Assembly: GCF_030123105.1 (NCBI RefSeq) | Contig: NZ_CP126095.1 | Coordinates: 1,116,001-1,180,000 of the forward strand | Direction of reading: 5' to 3' | DNA length: 64,000 bases | Origin: Paenibacillus sp. G2S3 | GTDB lineage: Bacteria > Bacillota > Bacilli > Paenibacillales > Paenibacillaceae | Shown here: positions 16,635 to 27,203 of the stretch, piece by piece | Numbering within the stretch: position 1 is the first letter of the stretch | Layout: every line of letters begins with the position of its first letter | Position numbers and translations under genes: made by a program | Notes under the pieces: generated by a model | Database searches by the model: none | What the model saw: only the letters and a program-made list of their open reading frames with translations | Told to the model about the DNA's origin: nothing

Positions 16635-16658
16635 TTGACCGGATTAGTAAAGTGGTCA
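16635..16658. promoter_or_regulatory. Candidate TetR operator, copy 1: TTGACC-N13-GGTCA
   Basis: TGACC and GGTCA form an inverted repeat separated by 13 bases, directly downstream of the tetR promoter. The same arms with the same spacing recur before the yhgE-like gene (17391-17414) while the 13-base centre differs, which points to selection on the arms. Confidence 0.6.
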
Positions 16659-16705
16659 GAAAGTCAGCGGTAACGATATTTTCTGGAGAAAGGAAGTGGG
16701 CACAG

Positions 16706-17281
16706 GTGGCAGTGGTGGATCGAAGACAGCAGGTGCTTCAGGCCGCAGCAAAATCTTTTTCATTATTCGGCTATAAGGCGACTACCATGGATCAGGTTGC
16801 TAAGATCGCAAATGTTGGAAAAGGAACCATCTACACCTTTTTTACGAACAAGGAGCAATTGTTTGACGAGATCCTGCGCGATATGATGGTAGAAATGAAG
16901 ATGATTGCTGATCGCGAGATCAGGCGAGACAGACCTTTCTTTGATAACCTGCATCGTGTGCTGGATGCCCTGCTGGAATTTCGAAGTGAGCAGGAGCTAT
17001 TCATCAAGCTTTCCCAGGAGAGTCGCGAGTTCGGAACGCCGCAGGCAGGAGAAGGGCTCGAGAAGATCGAGAACTTAGTTTTAGAATATTTAGAACGGGA
17101 GGTGCAACAAGCGCTCCAAAAGGGAGAAATCAAACCTTGCGATCCTAAAATCGTATCTGTAGTCATGTTCAGGTTATATATTGTATTGACTGCTGAACTG
17201 AATAAAACACATACTCCCTTGGACAAGGAACAGATCAAGATGTATTTTCATTTGTTTCTCGCCGAAGGATTGGCACAGTAA
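16706..17281 (+). CDS. TetR/AcrR-family transcriptional regulator
   Basis: A 191-residue repressor-type protein. The N-terminal HTH is clear: ILQ/VLQAAAKSFSLFGYK, then TTMDQVAKIANVGKGTIYTFF with the FTNKEQLFDEIL continuation. The C-terminal ligand domain is helical and unspecific. GTG 16706 is chosen because AGGAAG lies 9 bases upstream; the frame is open to 16652, but that start would overlap the operator. It probably represses itself and the following membrane protein gene through the shared TTGACC-N13-GGTCA sites, as in other TetR-YhgE/Pip gene pairs. Confidence 0.88.
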   Translation: MAVVDRRQQVLQAAAKSFSLFGYKATTMDQVAKIANVGKGTIYTFFTNKEQLFDEILRDMMVEMKMIADREIRRDRPFFDNLHRVLDALLEFRSEQELFIKLSQESREFGTPQAGEGLEKIENLVLEYLEREVQQALQKGEIKPCDPKIVSVVMFRLYIVLTAELNKTHTPLDKEQIKMYFHLFLAEGLAQ

Positions 17282-17390
17282 GCGTTAATTCAGGATAGGG
17301 ATGGCGTGATCAGATTCGCTTTCCCTTAACCATTTCCAAGCTGTTTTAGGCATTGAAGAAGAGCCGAGAGGCGTTTTTTTATCCCCTAAA

Positions 17391-17414
17391 TTGACCAAAT
17401 GGGGAAAATGGTCA
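17391..17414. promoter_or_regulatory. Candidate TetR operator, copy 2, overlapping a promoter
   Basis: TTGACC-N13-GGTCA, with arms and spacing identical to the site at 16635-16658. TTGACC could also serve as the -35 hexamer with TCTAGT at 18 bases as a weak -10, so bound repressor would block polymerase. Confidence 0.6.
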
Positions 17415-17485
17415 TCTAGTGTTACGCAATATTTCGCAAACAAAGCATTTTAAAGAGAGCATAAGCTCATAAGGAGAGAACCAGA

Positions 17486-19840
17486 ATGAAATCATTATCC
17501 GTATTTACCAAGGATCTTGGCGCAGCCCTGAGAAATCCAAAGGTGCTGATTCCGATGATTGCCATCCTATTTATTCCGGTGATGTATAGCGGATTCTTCC
17601 TAAAGGCATTCTGGGATCCGTATGGCAAGATGAATGAGTTACCGGTTGCTGTGGTCAACCAAGACGTCGGTGCCAATTATGAAGGAAAACAACTTCAGGC
17701 CGGAGAGGATCTGGTTGAAGAGCTTAAGGTAACCGATGGCTTTCAATGGAACTTTGTTTCATTAGAAGAAGCGCAAGCAGGAATGAAGGACAATACCTAT
17801 TATATGGCGATTATTGTTCCAGAAGACTTCTCTGCTAAAGCAACAACGCTTTTGGATGATGAACCCCAACCGGCAAAGATTATTTATGAGCCAAATGAAG
17901 GCTACAACTTCCTGGCCGGTCAAATCGGTGGAACGGCTGTAGCAGAAATTAAATCTAAAGTATCTGCTAAGGTAACAGAGGCTTATGTAGATTCCGTATT
18001 CAATCAGATTACTGATGTATCTAAAGGACTTGGTGAAGCGGGAGACGGAGCTAACAAGATCGCCGATGGTGCAGGCAAGCTGGATGACGGCGCACTGAAG
18101 CTGAAAGAGAATCTTCTTGTACTGACTGAAGGTACGGGCAAGCTTCAAAATGGTTTAGAACCACTTACAAAAGGTGTAACTGATTTGAATTCAGGTGCTA
18201 CCGCAATTCAAACGGGTTCTAGCACTTTGGCAGGCGGTTTGCAACAATTGTCGGACGCTCATAAACAGCTTCAAGATGGCGTTAAACAAAGCGCTGCCGG
18301 CAATAAACAGCTTAGCGATGGCTTGAAGCAAGCTGTAACAGGTGCTACACAGCTTCAAGCAGGAACGAAGTCTGCTGTGGACGGTACTACTAAACTGCAA
18401 GCAGGAACACAATCTTTAGTTGACGGTAGCGCGAAGCTGGAAGCAGGTCTAACCTCTTCCGTTGATGGTAGCGCAAAGCTGGAAGCGGGCTTGCAGGCTT
18501 CTGCAGAAGGCAGCACAAAGGTTACTGAGGGCGCTAAAGCGGTCGCTCAAGGTTTGCAGCAATTGGCACAGGCTAGTCCTGAGTTGGCACAAAATCCAGC
18601 CGTACAGAAGCTCCTAGCAGCTAGTACAGCTGTTGCACAAGGTAGTGAACAACTGCAACAAAGTCAACAACAGTTGCTACAAGGAGCAAGCGCACTACAC
18701 AGTGGGCAAGAGCAGCTTGCACAAGGTGCAACTCAGCTCCATGCTGGTTCGCAGCAGGTTGATGCTGGAGTAACCCAATTGCATGATGGAGCACAGCAAT
18801 TAAATGCTGGTAGCACTCAGCTCTTGGCAGGACAACAAAAATTAGCACAAGGTGCATCTGCACTTGTAACGGGTGGCGATAAGCTGCAAGCAGGTATGCA
18901 ACAGTTCGGCGCGAAGCTTAGTGAAGCAGCAGCTGGAGGCAGCAAGCTAGCTGAGGGTGGTAAAGCGCTTGGAGATGGTACATCTAAGTTACTCAGTGGT
19001 GTTGGTGAACTAGGTAGCGGTATTGGTGCTGTAGCTGACGGTTCGAAACAATTAGCTGATGGTGCAGGCGAGCTGAAGAATGGGATGGATGATCTGAAAT
19101 CTGGATCAACAGAGCTCGCAACTAAGCTTGGTGAAGCTGCTGAACAAACAGGCAGCGTGAACAAGTCAGATAAAATGATGGAAATGTTCGCACAACCAGT
19201 TGTGGTTGAGGATCAAGTTGTAAATCATGTACCGAACTACGGCACAGGGTTTGCTCCGTACTTCTTATCTCTTGGGTTGTTCGTAGGTGCCCTGATTTCT
19301 ACGATTGTTATTCCAATGCGTGAATCAACTGTATTAGGTGCTAGCCGCCTGAATCGTTTTATCAGCCGTACGCTTACTTTCTCAATCATGAGCTTTATCC
19401 AGTCTATGCTGGCTGCTGTGGTTGTATTGTATGGTCTTGGACTAGAGGTACAAAGTGTACCGCTGTTCTTCCTATTTACATTCTTGACTAGTTTAGTTTA
19501 CACATGGGTAGTTCAGTCCATTGTTACTTGGCTCGATCAACCGGGACGTTTTGTTGTTATCGTTATTCTTATTTTCCAATTAACAACTAGTGCCGGAACA
19601 TTCCCACTTGAATTGATCCCGAACTGGATGAAATTCTTTAACCCACTGCTTCCAATGACTTACACAGTTAGTGGTCTTAAATCAGTAATTTCTACAGGGG
19701 ACTTCAGTGCAATGTGGAGTGACGTAGGTGTGCTTGCAATCTTCGGTCTTGGGTTCCTTGCTCTTACTTTCGCTTACTTCATGACCCGCAGTCGGGACAA
19801 TGAAGCTGGAATGAAAAGTGAACAAGCTATGACTGTATAA
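17486..19840 (+). CDS. YhgE/Pip domain membrane protein with long repeat region
   Basis: A 784-residue protein of the YhgE/Pip family, related to ABC-2-type permease and RND-like membrane proteins. Transmembrane segment 1 is at ~20-38 (NPKVLIPMIAILFIPVMYSG). An extracellular domain includes VVNQDVGANYEGK. A very long stretch (~175-555) consists of degenerate 7- to 11-residue units of the form G-x-x-Q/K-L-x-x-G, expected to be helical and rod-like. Five or so membrane helices lie near the C-terminus (~590-770). B. subtilis YhgE relatives have been linked to protein export and phage receptor roles, but function here is not determinable. A TetR gene precedes it. Confidence 0.85.
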   Translation: MKSLSVFTKDLGAALRNPKVLIPMIAILFIPVMYSGFFLKAFWDPYGKMNELPVAVVNQDVGANYEGKQLQAGEDLVEELKVTDGFQWNFVSLEEAQAGMKDNTYYMAIIVPEDFSAKATTLLDDEPQPAKIIYEPNEGYNFLAGQIGGTAVAEIKSKVSAKVTEAYVDSVFNQITDVSKGLGEAGDGANKIADGAGKLDDGALKLKENLLVLTEGTGKLQNGLEPLTKGVTDLNSGATAIQTGSSTLAGGLQQLSDAHKQLQDGVKQSAAGNKQLSDGLKQAVTGATQLQAGTKSAVDGTTKLQAGTQSLVDGSAKLEAGLTSSVDGSAKLEAGLQASAEGSTKVTEGAKAVAQGLQQLAQASPELAQNPAVQKLLAASTAVAQGSEQLQQSQQQLLQGASALHSGQEQLAQGATQLHAGSQQVDAGVTQLHDGAQQLNAGSTQLLAGQQKLAQGASALVTGGDKLQAGMQQFGAKLSEAAAGGSKLAEGGKALGDGTSKLLSGVGELGSGIGAVADGSKQLADGAGELKNGMDDLKSGSTELATKLGEAAEQTGSVNKSDKMMEMFAQPVVVEDQVVNHVPNYGTGFAPYFLSLGLFVGALISTIVIPMRESTVLGASRLNRFISRTLTFSIMSFIQSMLAAVVVLYGLGLEVQSVPLFFLFTFLTSLVYTWVVQSIVTWLDQPGRFVVIVILIFQLTTSAGTFPLELIPNWMKFFNPLLPMTYTVSGLKSVISTGDFSAMWSDVGVLAIFGLGFLALTFAYFMTRSRDNEAGMKSEQAMTV

Positions 19841-19859
19841 TTTGAAAAAAAACAATTAA

Positions 19860-19889
19860 AAAGCGTCTCCTCCGGGAGACGCTTTTTTT
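19860..19889 (+). terminator. Rho-independent terminator
   Basis: AAGCGTCTCC-TCC-GGGAGACGCTT followed by TTTTT; a textbook hairpin after the YhgE-like gene. Confidence 0.92.
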
Positions 19890-20204
19890 GAGTCCAAATC
19901 ACGGAACCCTTTTTCTTGCAAACGTTCAAGGGCAATGAAAATCCTTGAAACGCTTTCATTGCATAAGTTCTTATGCGTCATTTGTGCATAATTATACATA
20001 GATGAGTTTTTTTAAACTTTTGTCCACTAAAGCTGTGTCGCAAAAAGAAATGTTAATCAGCATCATAAAAAAGTTTAAATTGCGCTGTTGTTACCTCGGG
20101 TGATAAAATAATAGCACTAATCTGGCTTGAATAATTATTAAAATTTTAATCTGAAAAATTTTCCAAAGATTACGCCATACTTTATAATAGAAAGGTTGCG
20201 TTCG
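19890..20204 (+). promoter_or_regulatory. gltB upstream region with candidate promoter at 20080-20109
   Basis: About 315 bases without a gene. The best promoter is TTGCGC (20080-20085), an 18-base spacer and TAAAAT (20104-20109). TATAAT at 20183-20188 is too close to the start codon to act as a -10. A 13-base palindrome at 19946-19958 resembles a CcpA site but lacks one central base. No TnrA or GltC site is convincing. Confidence 0.45.
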
Positions 20205-23200
20205 ATGAGACACACTGAACTGCCCGGAAAACAGGGCCTGTATGATCCCCAGTTCGAAAAAGATGCTTGCGGCATGGGATTTGTAGCCCATATTAAAGGC
20301 AAACCGTCCCATGATATTGTTAGAAACGCTTTAACAATGCTCTTTAATATGGAGCATCGTGGAGGACAAGGTAGTGAACCCAACTCTGGTGACGGAGCAG
20401 GTATTATGCTTCAAATTCCGCACCGTTTCTTTGCTAGTGAAGCCCAGAAGCTTGGCTTTGCTTTGCCGGAACAAGGCCATTATGGCGTAGGTATGATTTT
20501 TCTATCTCATAACGAGAAGGTTCGGGCGCAACATGAGGCTCTCTTAAGCAAAATTATTGCTGAAGAAGGTCAAGAATTACTCGGCTATCGTGATGTACCT
20601 ACCTATGATGAAATGCTTGGCAAGACAGCAAAGGCTGCAAAGCCTTTTGTACGCCAAGTGTTTATCGGTCGCTCGGCCTCGGTTAAGAGCGAATTGTCTT
20701 TTGAGCGTAAGCTTTATGTCATCCGCAAACGTGCAGAGCTTGCGATTCGCTATGGTGGTGTAGAAGAGGCTGAAGCCTTCTATATCCCAAGCTTGTCATG
20801 TCGTAAGATCGTATACAAAGGCATGCTGACTACAGAACAAGTCGGACAATTCTACCTGGATTTGCAGAACGAAGAGCTGGAATCAGCGATCGCGTTAGTT
20901 CACTCCCGTTTCAGTACGAATACTTTCCCAAGCTGGGAACGTGCGCATCCATACCGCTTTATGATCCACAATGGTGAGATCAATACCTTGCGCGGTAACG
21001 TGAACTGGATGCATGCTCGCCAGTCGCTGTTCAAGAGTGAAGTGTTCGGCGAAGATCTGAGCAAGATCAAACCTGTTATAAACCCGGATGGATCGGACAC
21101 TGCAATGTTCGATAATACCTTTGAGTTTCTTTACTTGAGCGGACGCTCCTTGACACAGGTAGCCATGATGATGGTTCCTGAACCATGGAGCAATCATGAC
21201 AGTATGGACGCCGATAAGAAAGCTTTTTACGAATACCACAGCACTTTGATGGAGCCATGGGACGGACCTGCTGCAATGGGCTTTACAGATGGTGTGCAAA
21301 TCGGCGCGATTCTAGACCGTAACGGCTTGCGACCTGCTCGTTATTATGTAACAAAGGACGACATGATTATTCTATCCTCCGAAGCGGGTGTACTGGACAT
21401 TCCAGCAGAGGACATCTTATATAAAGACCGCCTGAAGCCTGGACGCATGCTGCTCGTGGATACGAAGGAAGGTCGCATTATCTCCGATGAGGAAGTCAAA
21501 TCGGCTATCGCCACAGAGAAGCCTTACCGCCAGTGGCTGGATGAGCATTTGATCAGTCTCGAGGAGCTTCCAGATGCGCCTGAGCTACCAAATCCTAAGC
21601 ATGACAATGTGCAGCAGCTGCAGCAAGCATTCGGCTACACTTTTGAAGACTTGCGCAAGGTGCTTGAACCAATGGCATCTACTGGTGCTGAAGCTGTAGG
21701 TTCCATGGGTTATGATGCACCGCTCGCTGTGCTTTCAGACCGTCCACAGCGTCTATATAACTATTTTAAACAAATGTTTGCTCAGGTAACGAATCCACCA
21801 ATCGATGCTATTCGCGAAGAGCTGGTTACCTCTACTACGACTACGATTGGACCAGAGCGTAACTTGCTAAAACCAGAACCAGAAAGCTGTCGCCAAATCT
21901 CGCTGCACACACCGATTCTTTCAAATGAAGATTTTGCTAAGATTCGTCATGTTCGTCGTGCAGGCTTCAAGTCGATGTCTATTCCAATTCTTTTCCCAGC
22001 TGAGCTCGGGGCAGAAGGAATGCGGATCGCGCTTGAGCGTATGAATGAGGCTGCTGATCGCGTTATGGCTAAAGGTCATAACATTCTGATTCTGACGGAC
22101 CGCGGTGTGGACCGTGAGAATGCTGCGATTCCAGCTCTACTTGCGGTATCAAGTCTGCATCACCATCTGATCCGTCAAGGGACACGGACAAAAGTTAGTA
22201 TTTTGCTCGAATCTGGTGAACCTCGTGAAGTCCATCATTATGCACTTCTGCTCGGTTATGGTGTAAGTGCAGTCAATCCGTATCTGGCATTTGAAAGCTT
22301 GGATGATATGATCGGCCAAGGCTTACTGCGGGGAATCTCGCATGAGAAGGCTGTGAAGAACTATATTAAAGCTGCGACTAAGAGCGTAGTTAAGATTCTT
22401 TCCAAAATGGGGATTTCGACTATTCAATCCTACCGGGGTGCACAGATCTTTGAAGCTGTGGGTCTGAACTCGGAATTCGTGGATCGTTACTTTACTTGGA
22501 CACCTTCCCGCATTGGCGGTATTGGTCTGGAGGAAGTAGCAACCGAGGCACTTATCCATCATAACCGTGCTTTTACGGAAAAAGACGGAAATGATAAGGT
22601 GCTTGATTCCGGTGGTGATTATCAATGGCGAAATGATGGGGAAGATCATTTATTCAACCCACAGACTATTCATCTGCTTCAGCACTCCGTGCGTAGTGGG
22701 GATTATAAGATGTACAAGAAATATGCTGCACTTGTTCAAGGTGAAAGTGAGAAGCATCTGACGATTCGTTCCTTATTGCAGTTCAAGTCCGCTTATGAAC
22801 CGATTCCATTAGAAGAAGTAGAACCAGTAGAATCCATTATGAAACGGTTTAAGACGGGTGCGATGTCCTTTGGTTCCATTAGTAAGGAAGCACATGAGAC
22901 CCTCGCTATTGCGATGAACCGGATCGGTGGTAAGAGTAATACTGGTGAGGGCGGAGAAGATCCAGCCCGCTATATCCCGGACAGCAACGGCGATTCCCGT
23001 CGCAGTGCGATTAAACAAGTAGCTTCTGGACGTTTTGGAGTTACATCTAACTACCTTGTTAATGCTGATGAGATCCAGATTAAGATGGCTCAGGGCGCTA
23101 AACCAGGGGAAGGCGGACAGCTTCCAGGACGTAAAGTTTATCCTTGGGTGGCTGAAGTGCGTGGTTCAACAGCTGGTGTGGGCTTGATCTCACCTCCACC

Positions 23201-24800
23201 GCATCATGATATTTATTCGATTGAGGATTTGGCAGAGCTGATCTACGATCTGAAAAATGCCAATCCACGTGCAAGCATTAATGTTAAGCTCGTATCAGAA
23301 GTCGGCGTAGGTACGATTGCTGCTGGCGTAGCCAAAGGGCGCGCTGATATTATCCTGGTAAGTGGCTATGACGGGGGTACAGGTGCATCACCGATGAACT
23401 CCATTCGTCATGCAGGTCTTCCATGGGAGCTTGGCTTGGCCGAAACGCACCAGACGTTGATGCTTAACAATCTGCGTGACCGCGTTGTACTGGAAACAGA
23501 CGGAAAAATGCTTAGCGGACGCGATCTAGCTGTAGCTGTATTATTGGGTGCCGAAGAGTATGGCTTCGCCACTGCTCCGCTAGTCGCTGTGGGCTGTATC
23601 ATGATGCGTGTCTGCCAAATGGATACTTGTCCGGTTGGTGTAGCGACACAGAATCCGGATCTTCGTAAGAACTTTACGGGTGATCCGCAGCATGTAGTTA
23701 ACTTTATGACCTTCGTGGCGCAGGATTTACGCGAAATTATGGCGAGTCTTGGCTTCCGTACGATTGAAGAGATGGTAGGCCGTACAGATTGCCTAGACGC
23801 TGCTCAAGCTTCACAGCATTGGAAGAAGAAGGGCGTAGATTTGAGCAGTCTGCTGCATACACCGGAAATGCCAGAGGGAAGCACACGCTTCTGCAGTAAA
23901 CGTCAGAATCATGGTCTGGAAGAGACGCTTGATGTTTCCAAGCTGTTGGATTTGGCTGCACCTGCACTTGAATCTGGTACGGCTGTAGAAGCATCGCTAC
24001 CGATTACGAACGTCAATCGTGCCGTTGGAACCATCCTTGGTAGTGAGCTGACACGTAAATACGGGGCAGCCGGCTTGCCTGATGATACGATTCGTCTTCA
24101 TTTCACCGGATCTGCTGGTCAAAGCTTGGGTGCATTCGTGCCTAAGGGGATCACGCTTACGGTGGAAGGCGACTCCAATGACTATGTTGGTAAAGGATTG
24201 TCAGGTGGTAAGATTATTATTAAGCCATCTCCAAAAGCTACCTTTGCTGCTGAGGACAATATCATTATCGGAAATACTGCATTCTACGGGGCAACAGGTG
24301 GAGAAGCTTATATCAACGGTATCGCTGGTGAACGCTTTGCCGTCCGTAACTCTGGAGCGAAGGTTGTTGTAGAAGGCGTGGGCGACCACGGTTGTGAATA
24401 TATGACTGGCGGCCGTGTGGTTGTTCTTGGCGAAACAGGCCGTAACTTTGCGGCAGGGATGTCTGGTGGTATTGCATATGTCTATGATCCAGATAGATCC
24501 TTCGTAGGCCGCTGCAATCTCGAGATGGTACTGCTCGAAAGAGTGGAAGAGCCTGAAGAGATCGAAGAGCTGCGCGAGCTGATTAGCCGTCATGTAGAGC
24601 TTACGGGCAGTGAGGCTGGAGCGCGGGTTCTGGATCAGTGGGCAGATTGCTTGCCGAAGTTCGTTCGTGTCATTCCGAAGGATTATAAACGGATGATGGA
24701 GCAGATTCGCAAAGTAGAACAAACCGGGTTGACCGGAGAAGCTGCTTTGATGGCTGCATTTGAAGCGAATATGCGTGAGCTTACTCGTGTAGGTGGCTAA
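20205..24800 (+). CDS. gltB: Glutamate synthase large subunit (alpha)
   Basis: Converts glutamine plus 2-oxoglutarate to two glutamates; the large subunit holds the amidotransferase and the FMN/3Fe-4S synthase site. The product is 1531 residues. ATG 20205 is preceded by AGAAAGG at 9 bases; the in-frame TTG at 20196 abuts the RBS and is rejected. A 21-residue propeptide precedes the nucleophile Cys22 (KDACGMGF). The FMN/central domain includes [10 protein letters not shown] and [12 protein letters not shown]. The iron-sulfur Cys cluster is visible in [17 protein letters not shown]. The C-terminal GXGXG beta-helix is present ([34 protein letters not shown]). No gltD follows: a terminator and an unrelated ABC pair come next. 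Length is normal. Confidence 0.96.
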   Translation: MRHTELPGKQGLYDPQFEKDACGMGFVAHIKGKPSHDIVRNALTMLFNMEHRGGQGSEPNSGDGAGIMLQIPHRFFASEAQKLGFALPEQGHYGVGMIFLSHNEKVRAQHEALLSKIIAEEGQELLGYRDVPTYDEMLGKTAKAAKPFVRQVFIGRSASVKSELSFERKLYVIRKRAELAIRYGGVEEAEAFYIPSLSCRKIVYKGMLTTEQVGQFYLDLQNEELESAIALVHSRFSTNTFPSWERAHPYRFMIHNGEINTLRGNVNWMHARQSLFKSEVFGEDLSKIKPVINPDGSDTAMFDNTFEFLYLSGRSLTQVAMMMVPEPWSNHDSMDADKKAFYEYHSTLMEPWDGPAAMGFTDGVQIGAILDRNGLRPARYYVTKDDMIILSSEAGVLDIPAEDILYKDRLKPGRMLLVDTKEGRIISDEEVKSAIATEKPYRQWLDEHLISLEELPDAPELPNPKHDNVQQLQQAFGYTFEDLRKVLEPMASTGAEAVGSMGYDAPLAVLSDRPQRLYNYFKQMFAQVTNPPIDAIREELVTSTTTTIGPERNLLKPEPESCRQISLHTPILSNEDFAKIRHVRRAGFKSMSIPILFPAELGAEGMRIALERMNEAADRVMAKGHNILILTDRGVDRENAAIPALLAVSSLHHHLIRQGTRTKVSILLESGEPREVHHYALLLGYGVSAVNPYLAFESLDDMIGQGLLRGISHEKAVKNYIKAATKSVVKILSKMGISTIQSYRGAQIFEAVGLNSEFVDRYFTWTPSRIGGIGLEEVATEALIHHNRAFTEKDGNDKVLDSGGDYQWRNDGEDHLFNPQTIHLLQHSVRSGDYKMYKKYAALVQGESEKHLTIRSLLQFKSAYEPIPLEEVEPVESIMKRFKTGAMSFGSISKEAHETLAIAMNRIGGKSNTGEGGEDPARYIPDSNGDSRRSAIKQVASGRFGVTSNYLVNADEIQIKMAQGAKPGEGGQLPGRKVYPWVAEVRGSTAGVGLISPPPHHDIYSIEDLAELIYDLKNANPRASINVKLVSEVGVGTIAAGVAKGRADIILVSGYDGGTGASPMNSIRHAGLPWELGLAETHQTLMLNNLRDRVVLETDGKMLSGRDLAVAVLLGAEEYGFATAPLVAVGCIMMRVCQMDTCPVGVATQNPDLRKNFTGDPQHVVNFMTFVAQDLREIMASLGFRTIEEMVGRTDCLDAAQASQHWKKKGVDLSSLLHTPEMPEGSTRFCSKRQNHGLEETLDVSKLLDLAAPALESGTAVEASLPITNVNRAVGTILGSELTRKYGAAGLPDDTIRLHFTGSAGQSLGAFVPKGITLTVEGDSNDYVGKGLSGGKIIIKPSPKATFAAEDNIIIGNTAFYGATGGEAYINGIAGERFAVRNSGAKVVVEGVGDHGCEYMTGGRVVVLGETGRNFAAGMSGGIAYVYDPDRSFVGRCNLEMVLLERVEEPEEIEELRELISRHVELTGSEAGARVLDQWADCLPKFVRVIPKDYKRMMEQIRKVEQTGLTGEAALMAAFEANMRELTRVGG

Positions 24801-24844
24801 ATAGTTGCCGTGAAATAACAAAATATTGAATGAAGTGATTTAAG

Positions 24845-24886
24845 GGACTTGGACTCTTCCGATTGCGGGAGGCCAGGTCCTTTTTG
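24845..24886 (+). terminator. Rho-independent terminator after gltB
   Basis: GGACTTGGACTCTTCC pairs imperfectly with GGGAGGCCAGGTCC, followed by TTTTT. Confidence 0.82.
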
Positions 24887-24936
24887 CTCAAATAGAATCG
24901 AATCCTCGGTCTAAAGAACGTTAGACTGTTTCTTTT

Positions 24937-24965
24937 TTGTAATTTTCTGAAAAAAACGGTATGGT
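24937..24965 (+). promoter_or_regulatory. Candidate promoter of the ABC exporter operon
   Basis: TTGTAA, 17 bases, TATGGT; the start site would lie about 25 bases before GTG 24998. Confidence 0.4.
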
Positions 24966-24997
24966 AAACTTGTTTGTAAATGAAAGGAAGTGATACT

Positions 24998-25924
24998 GTG
25001 TCAAATACAGAAATGTTGTCTGAACCTGTTGCTCGTTTGCAGGGGGTTACCAAGAAAATAGGCTCTAAGACGCTGGTGAGCAATTTAACGCTAGATATCC
25101 CACCGGGTCAAATATTCGGTTTTTTGGGACCAAACGGAGCAGGGAAGACGACAACCATTCGGATGATGGTAGGATTAATTTCCATTAGCAGTGGGGACGT
25201 CCTGATTAGTGGTCATAGTATTAAAAATAATTATAAAGAGGCCATCGCGAGTGTTGGGGCTATTGTAGAAAATCCTGAAATGTACAAGTTTCTGTCCGGG
25301 TATCAGAATCTTAGGCAATTTGCACGGATGGTACCGGGAGTCAGTAAGCAACGGATTGATGAGGTTGTGGAGCTGGTCGGGCTTGGCCAAAGAATTCATG
25401 ACAAGGTGAAAACTTATTCTCTAGGTATGCGGCAGAGACTTGGAGTGGCTCAGGCGCTACTAAACCGGCCGAAGCTGCTGGTTCTAGATGAGCCAACCAA
25501 TGGGCTTGATCCACAAGGCATACGTGAGCTTCGTGACTATCTGCGCCTACTATGTCGTGAAGAGGGAACAACCGTATTTGTCTCTAGCCATTTACTTTCC
25601 GAAATGGAGCTCATGTGTGACAGTGTAGCGATTATTCAGAATGGGCAACTGCTCGAGGTAAAACAGCTAAAAGAGGTAGGCAATGTTACCATGCCTATCG
25701 GAGAAACCTTGTTTGAGGTTGGTGATGCCGAAGCTGCTCTTGCTCTCATTGGACAAGGCACATTAAAGAGCGGTGGGCTTGTAGTTGAGGCAGCACGTGA
25801 AGATATTGCTGAGTTCAATGCCAGACTAGTGGCTGGTGGGATCAAAGTGTACAGTATCAAATCACTTGCCCGTACGCTAGAGGATCAATTCTTAGAGGTT
25901 ACAGGAGGTGAAGGAATTGAGTAA
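24998..25924 (+). CDS. ABC transporter ATP-binding protein (bacitracin/multidrug exporter type)
   Basis: Cytoplasmic ATPase powering the permease encoded next. It has 308 residues from GTG 24998, which has AAAGGAAG 7 bases upstream; an ATG at 24980 lies before that RBS. Walker A is GPNGAGKTT, the signature is SLGMRQRLGVAQALL, Walker B is LLVLDEPTNGLDP, and the switch His is in VSSHLLSEMEL. A short C-terminal regulatory extension is typical of BcrA/YxlF-like exporters. Its stop overlaps the permease start (TTGAGTAA), so the two are translationally coupled. Substrate unknown. Confidence 0.92.
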   Translation: MSNTEMLSEPVARLQGVTKKIGSKTLVSNLTLDIPPGQIFGFLGPNGAGKTTTIRMMVGLISISSGDVLISGHSIKNNYKEAIASVGAIVENPEMYKFLSGYQNLRQFARMVPGVSKQRIDEVVELVGLGQRIHDKVKTYSLGMRQRLGVAQALLNRPKLLVLDEPTNGLDPQGIRELRDYLRLLCREEGTTVFVSSHLLSEMELMCDSVAIIQNGQLLEVKQLKEVGNVTMPIGETLFEVGDAEAALALIGQGTLKSGGLVVEAAREDIAEFNARLVAGGIKVYSIKSLARTLEDQFLEVTGGEGIE

Positions 25925-26705
25925 TTTTACAGCGTTGATACATAATGAGAACATCAAGATATATAGCCGTGCTCGCACATGGATTATGCTGATTATTCTA
26001 GCCGTGTTTAGTGCGTTTCTTCCGGCTCTTATGTTTTTCACAATGGATAACCCCGCATCACGCTTGGGAGTTTGGGACAGCTTCCAAATGATAGTGAGTG
26101 TTGTATTCTTTCTGAACACGATCTTTGTTGTTGTTATAGCCGCTGACTCCGTAGCGGGCGAATTTACCTGGGGAACCATCAAAATGCTGCTGATTCGCCC
26201 GTGGAGCCGTTCCCAGATCTTGCTCTCGAAATACATTAGCATTGTGTTGTTTAGCTTGCTTTGTACTGCAGTATTGATTGTTTTTGGTTTAGCTTCATCG
26301 TTTATTTTTGCCTCACCAACTGGAGATAGTATGTCTTCGATTGCAGCTTGGAGCCCTGCTGAGTATTCCTTTATGGATCTCCTATGCCGCTATGTCACTC
26401 TTTTCTTGACGGTTACGCTTGCTTTTATGATCTCTTCTGTATTCCGAGCAAGTGGACTGGCGATTGGTTTATCTATGTTTATCATGTTTGCCCAAGGTAT
26501 TTTCGCTGCTTTGCTTAATCCAGATGTGTTCGAATGGGCCAGATATTTAATTTTCACTCATATGGATCTAAGGGTCTACATGGGATCTGATGTTGGTCCA
26601 GGTGGTGCTACACTTGGCTTCTCCATTGCTGTGCTAGCAGTGTACTATGTCATATTTTTAGCTGTTTCCTGGTTTGTATTCCGTAAACGGGACGTTGCTG
26701 GATAG
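25917..26705 (+). CDS. ABC-2 type permease
   Basis: A 262-residue membrane component with about six helices, paired with the preceding ATPase. TTG 25917 is chosen because AGGAGGTGA lies 5 bases upstream; an in-frame GTG at 25908 is part of that RBS. The segment AGEFTWGTIKMLLIRPWSRSQ after helix 2 is the conserved coupling region of this permease family (GT-K-LL-RP-SR). It ends in a basic tail, FVFRKRDVAG. Likely an exporter of a drug, peptide or lipid. Confidence 0.9.
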   Translation: MSNFTALIHNENIKIYSRARTWIMLIILAVFSAFLPALMFFTMDNPASRLGVWDSFQMIVSVVFFLNTIFVVVIAADSVAGEFTWGTIKMLLIRPWSRSQILLSKYISIVLFSLLCTAVLIVFGLASSFIFASPTGDSMSSIAAWSPAEYSFMDLLCRYVTLFLTVTLAFMISSVFRASGLAIGLSMFIMFAQGIFAALLNPDVFEWARYLIFTHMDLRVYMGSDVGPGGATLGFSIAVLAVYYVIFLAVSWFVFRKRDVAG

Positions 26706-26713
26706 AAACGGGC

Positions 26714-27163
26714 TTAACCGGCTTCAAGCGTTCCTTCTGCTTTGGAGGAGTGTTTTGCTGCCTTGTCCTTTTTCGTATTACTTTTGAGCTCACCTGCTTG
26801 TTCAGAGGTGGGCTGTTCTTGCATGGCAATGGATCCGTTAAGCAGGCTGCCCTCCATAATACTGAGTGCTCCTGCCGAAATATTGCCATGTAGCTCTCCA
26901 GTGCCAGTCATAATGAGCCTGCGGTCTGCGGTAACATCTCCATATACTTTACCGGCGATAACGATCTCTTCTGCTCTAATACTGGAGCGCACTGTGCCTT
27001 CCTCACCTATAGTGACTACACCACTGCATATAATTTCACCGCTAAAGGTACCTTCAATCCGCAGGTTCGTATCGCAATGGACCTTACCCTCCAGTGTTCC
27101 TCCGTGTCCGATCAGAGAGTCAGTAGACTTGAAAGGGACGCGCTGCTGCCGCTTGTTCCACAT
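26714..27163 (-). CDS. Bactofilin (polymer-forming cytoskeletal protein)
   Basis: A 149-residue protein that assembles into nucleotide-free filaments at the membrane. The N-terminus MWNKRQQRVPFKSTDSLIG is followed by a beta-helix core of short strands (LEGKVHCDTNLRIEGTFSG, VVTIGEEGTVRSSI, VIAGKVYGDV, GELHGNISAGAL), the bactofilin fold. The C-terminus is Lys/Glu/Ser-rich and disordered. ATG 27163 has AGGAGG 9 bases upstream. The upstream M23 peptidase gene on the same strand ends 40 bases before it. That pairing is common, and bactofilins often position LytM-type enzymes. Confidence 0.9.
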   Translation of the reverse strand: MWNKRQQRVPFKSTDSLIGHGGTLEGKVHCDTNLRIEGTFSGEIICSGVVTIGEEGTVRSSIRAEEIVIAGKVYGDVTADRRLIMTGTGELHGNISAGALSIMEGSLLNGSIAMQEQPTSEQAGELKSNTKKDKAAKHSSKAEGTLEAG

Positions 27164-27203
27164 GTATATATTCCTCCTGTTCATATAGTTCTGACATTCA
27201 GGC

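Noticed and set aside
19946..19958. CcpA cre-like palindrome TGAAACGCTTTCA
   Set aside because: It is one base shorter than the cre consensus across the centre, so the arms are out of register; kept only as a remark.
20183..20188. TATAAT before gltB
   Set aside because: A -10 here would start transcription within the RBS, leaving no leader; an upstream candidate is better.
24201..24821. 206-codon minus-strand frame in the 3' part of gltB
   Set aside because: Overlaps the conserved GXGXG domain of gltB; composition and lack of RBS indicate a shadow.
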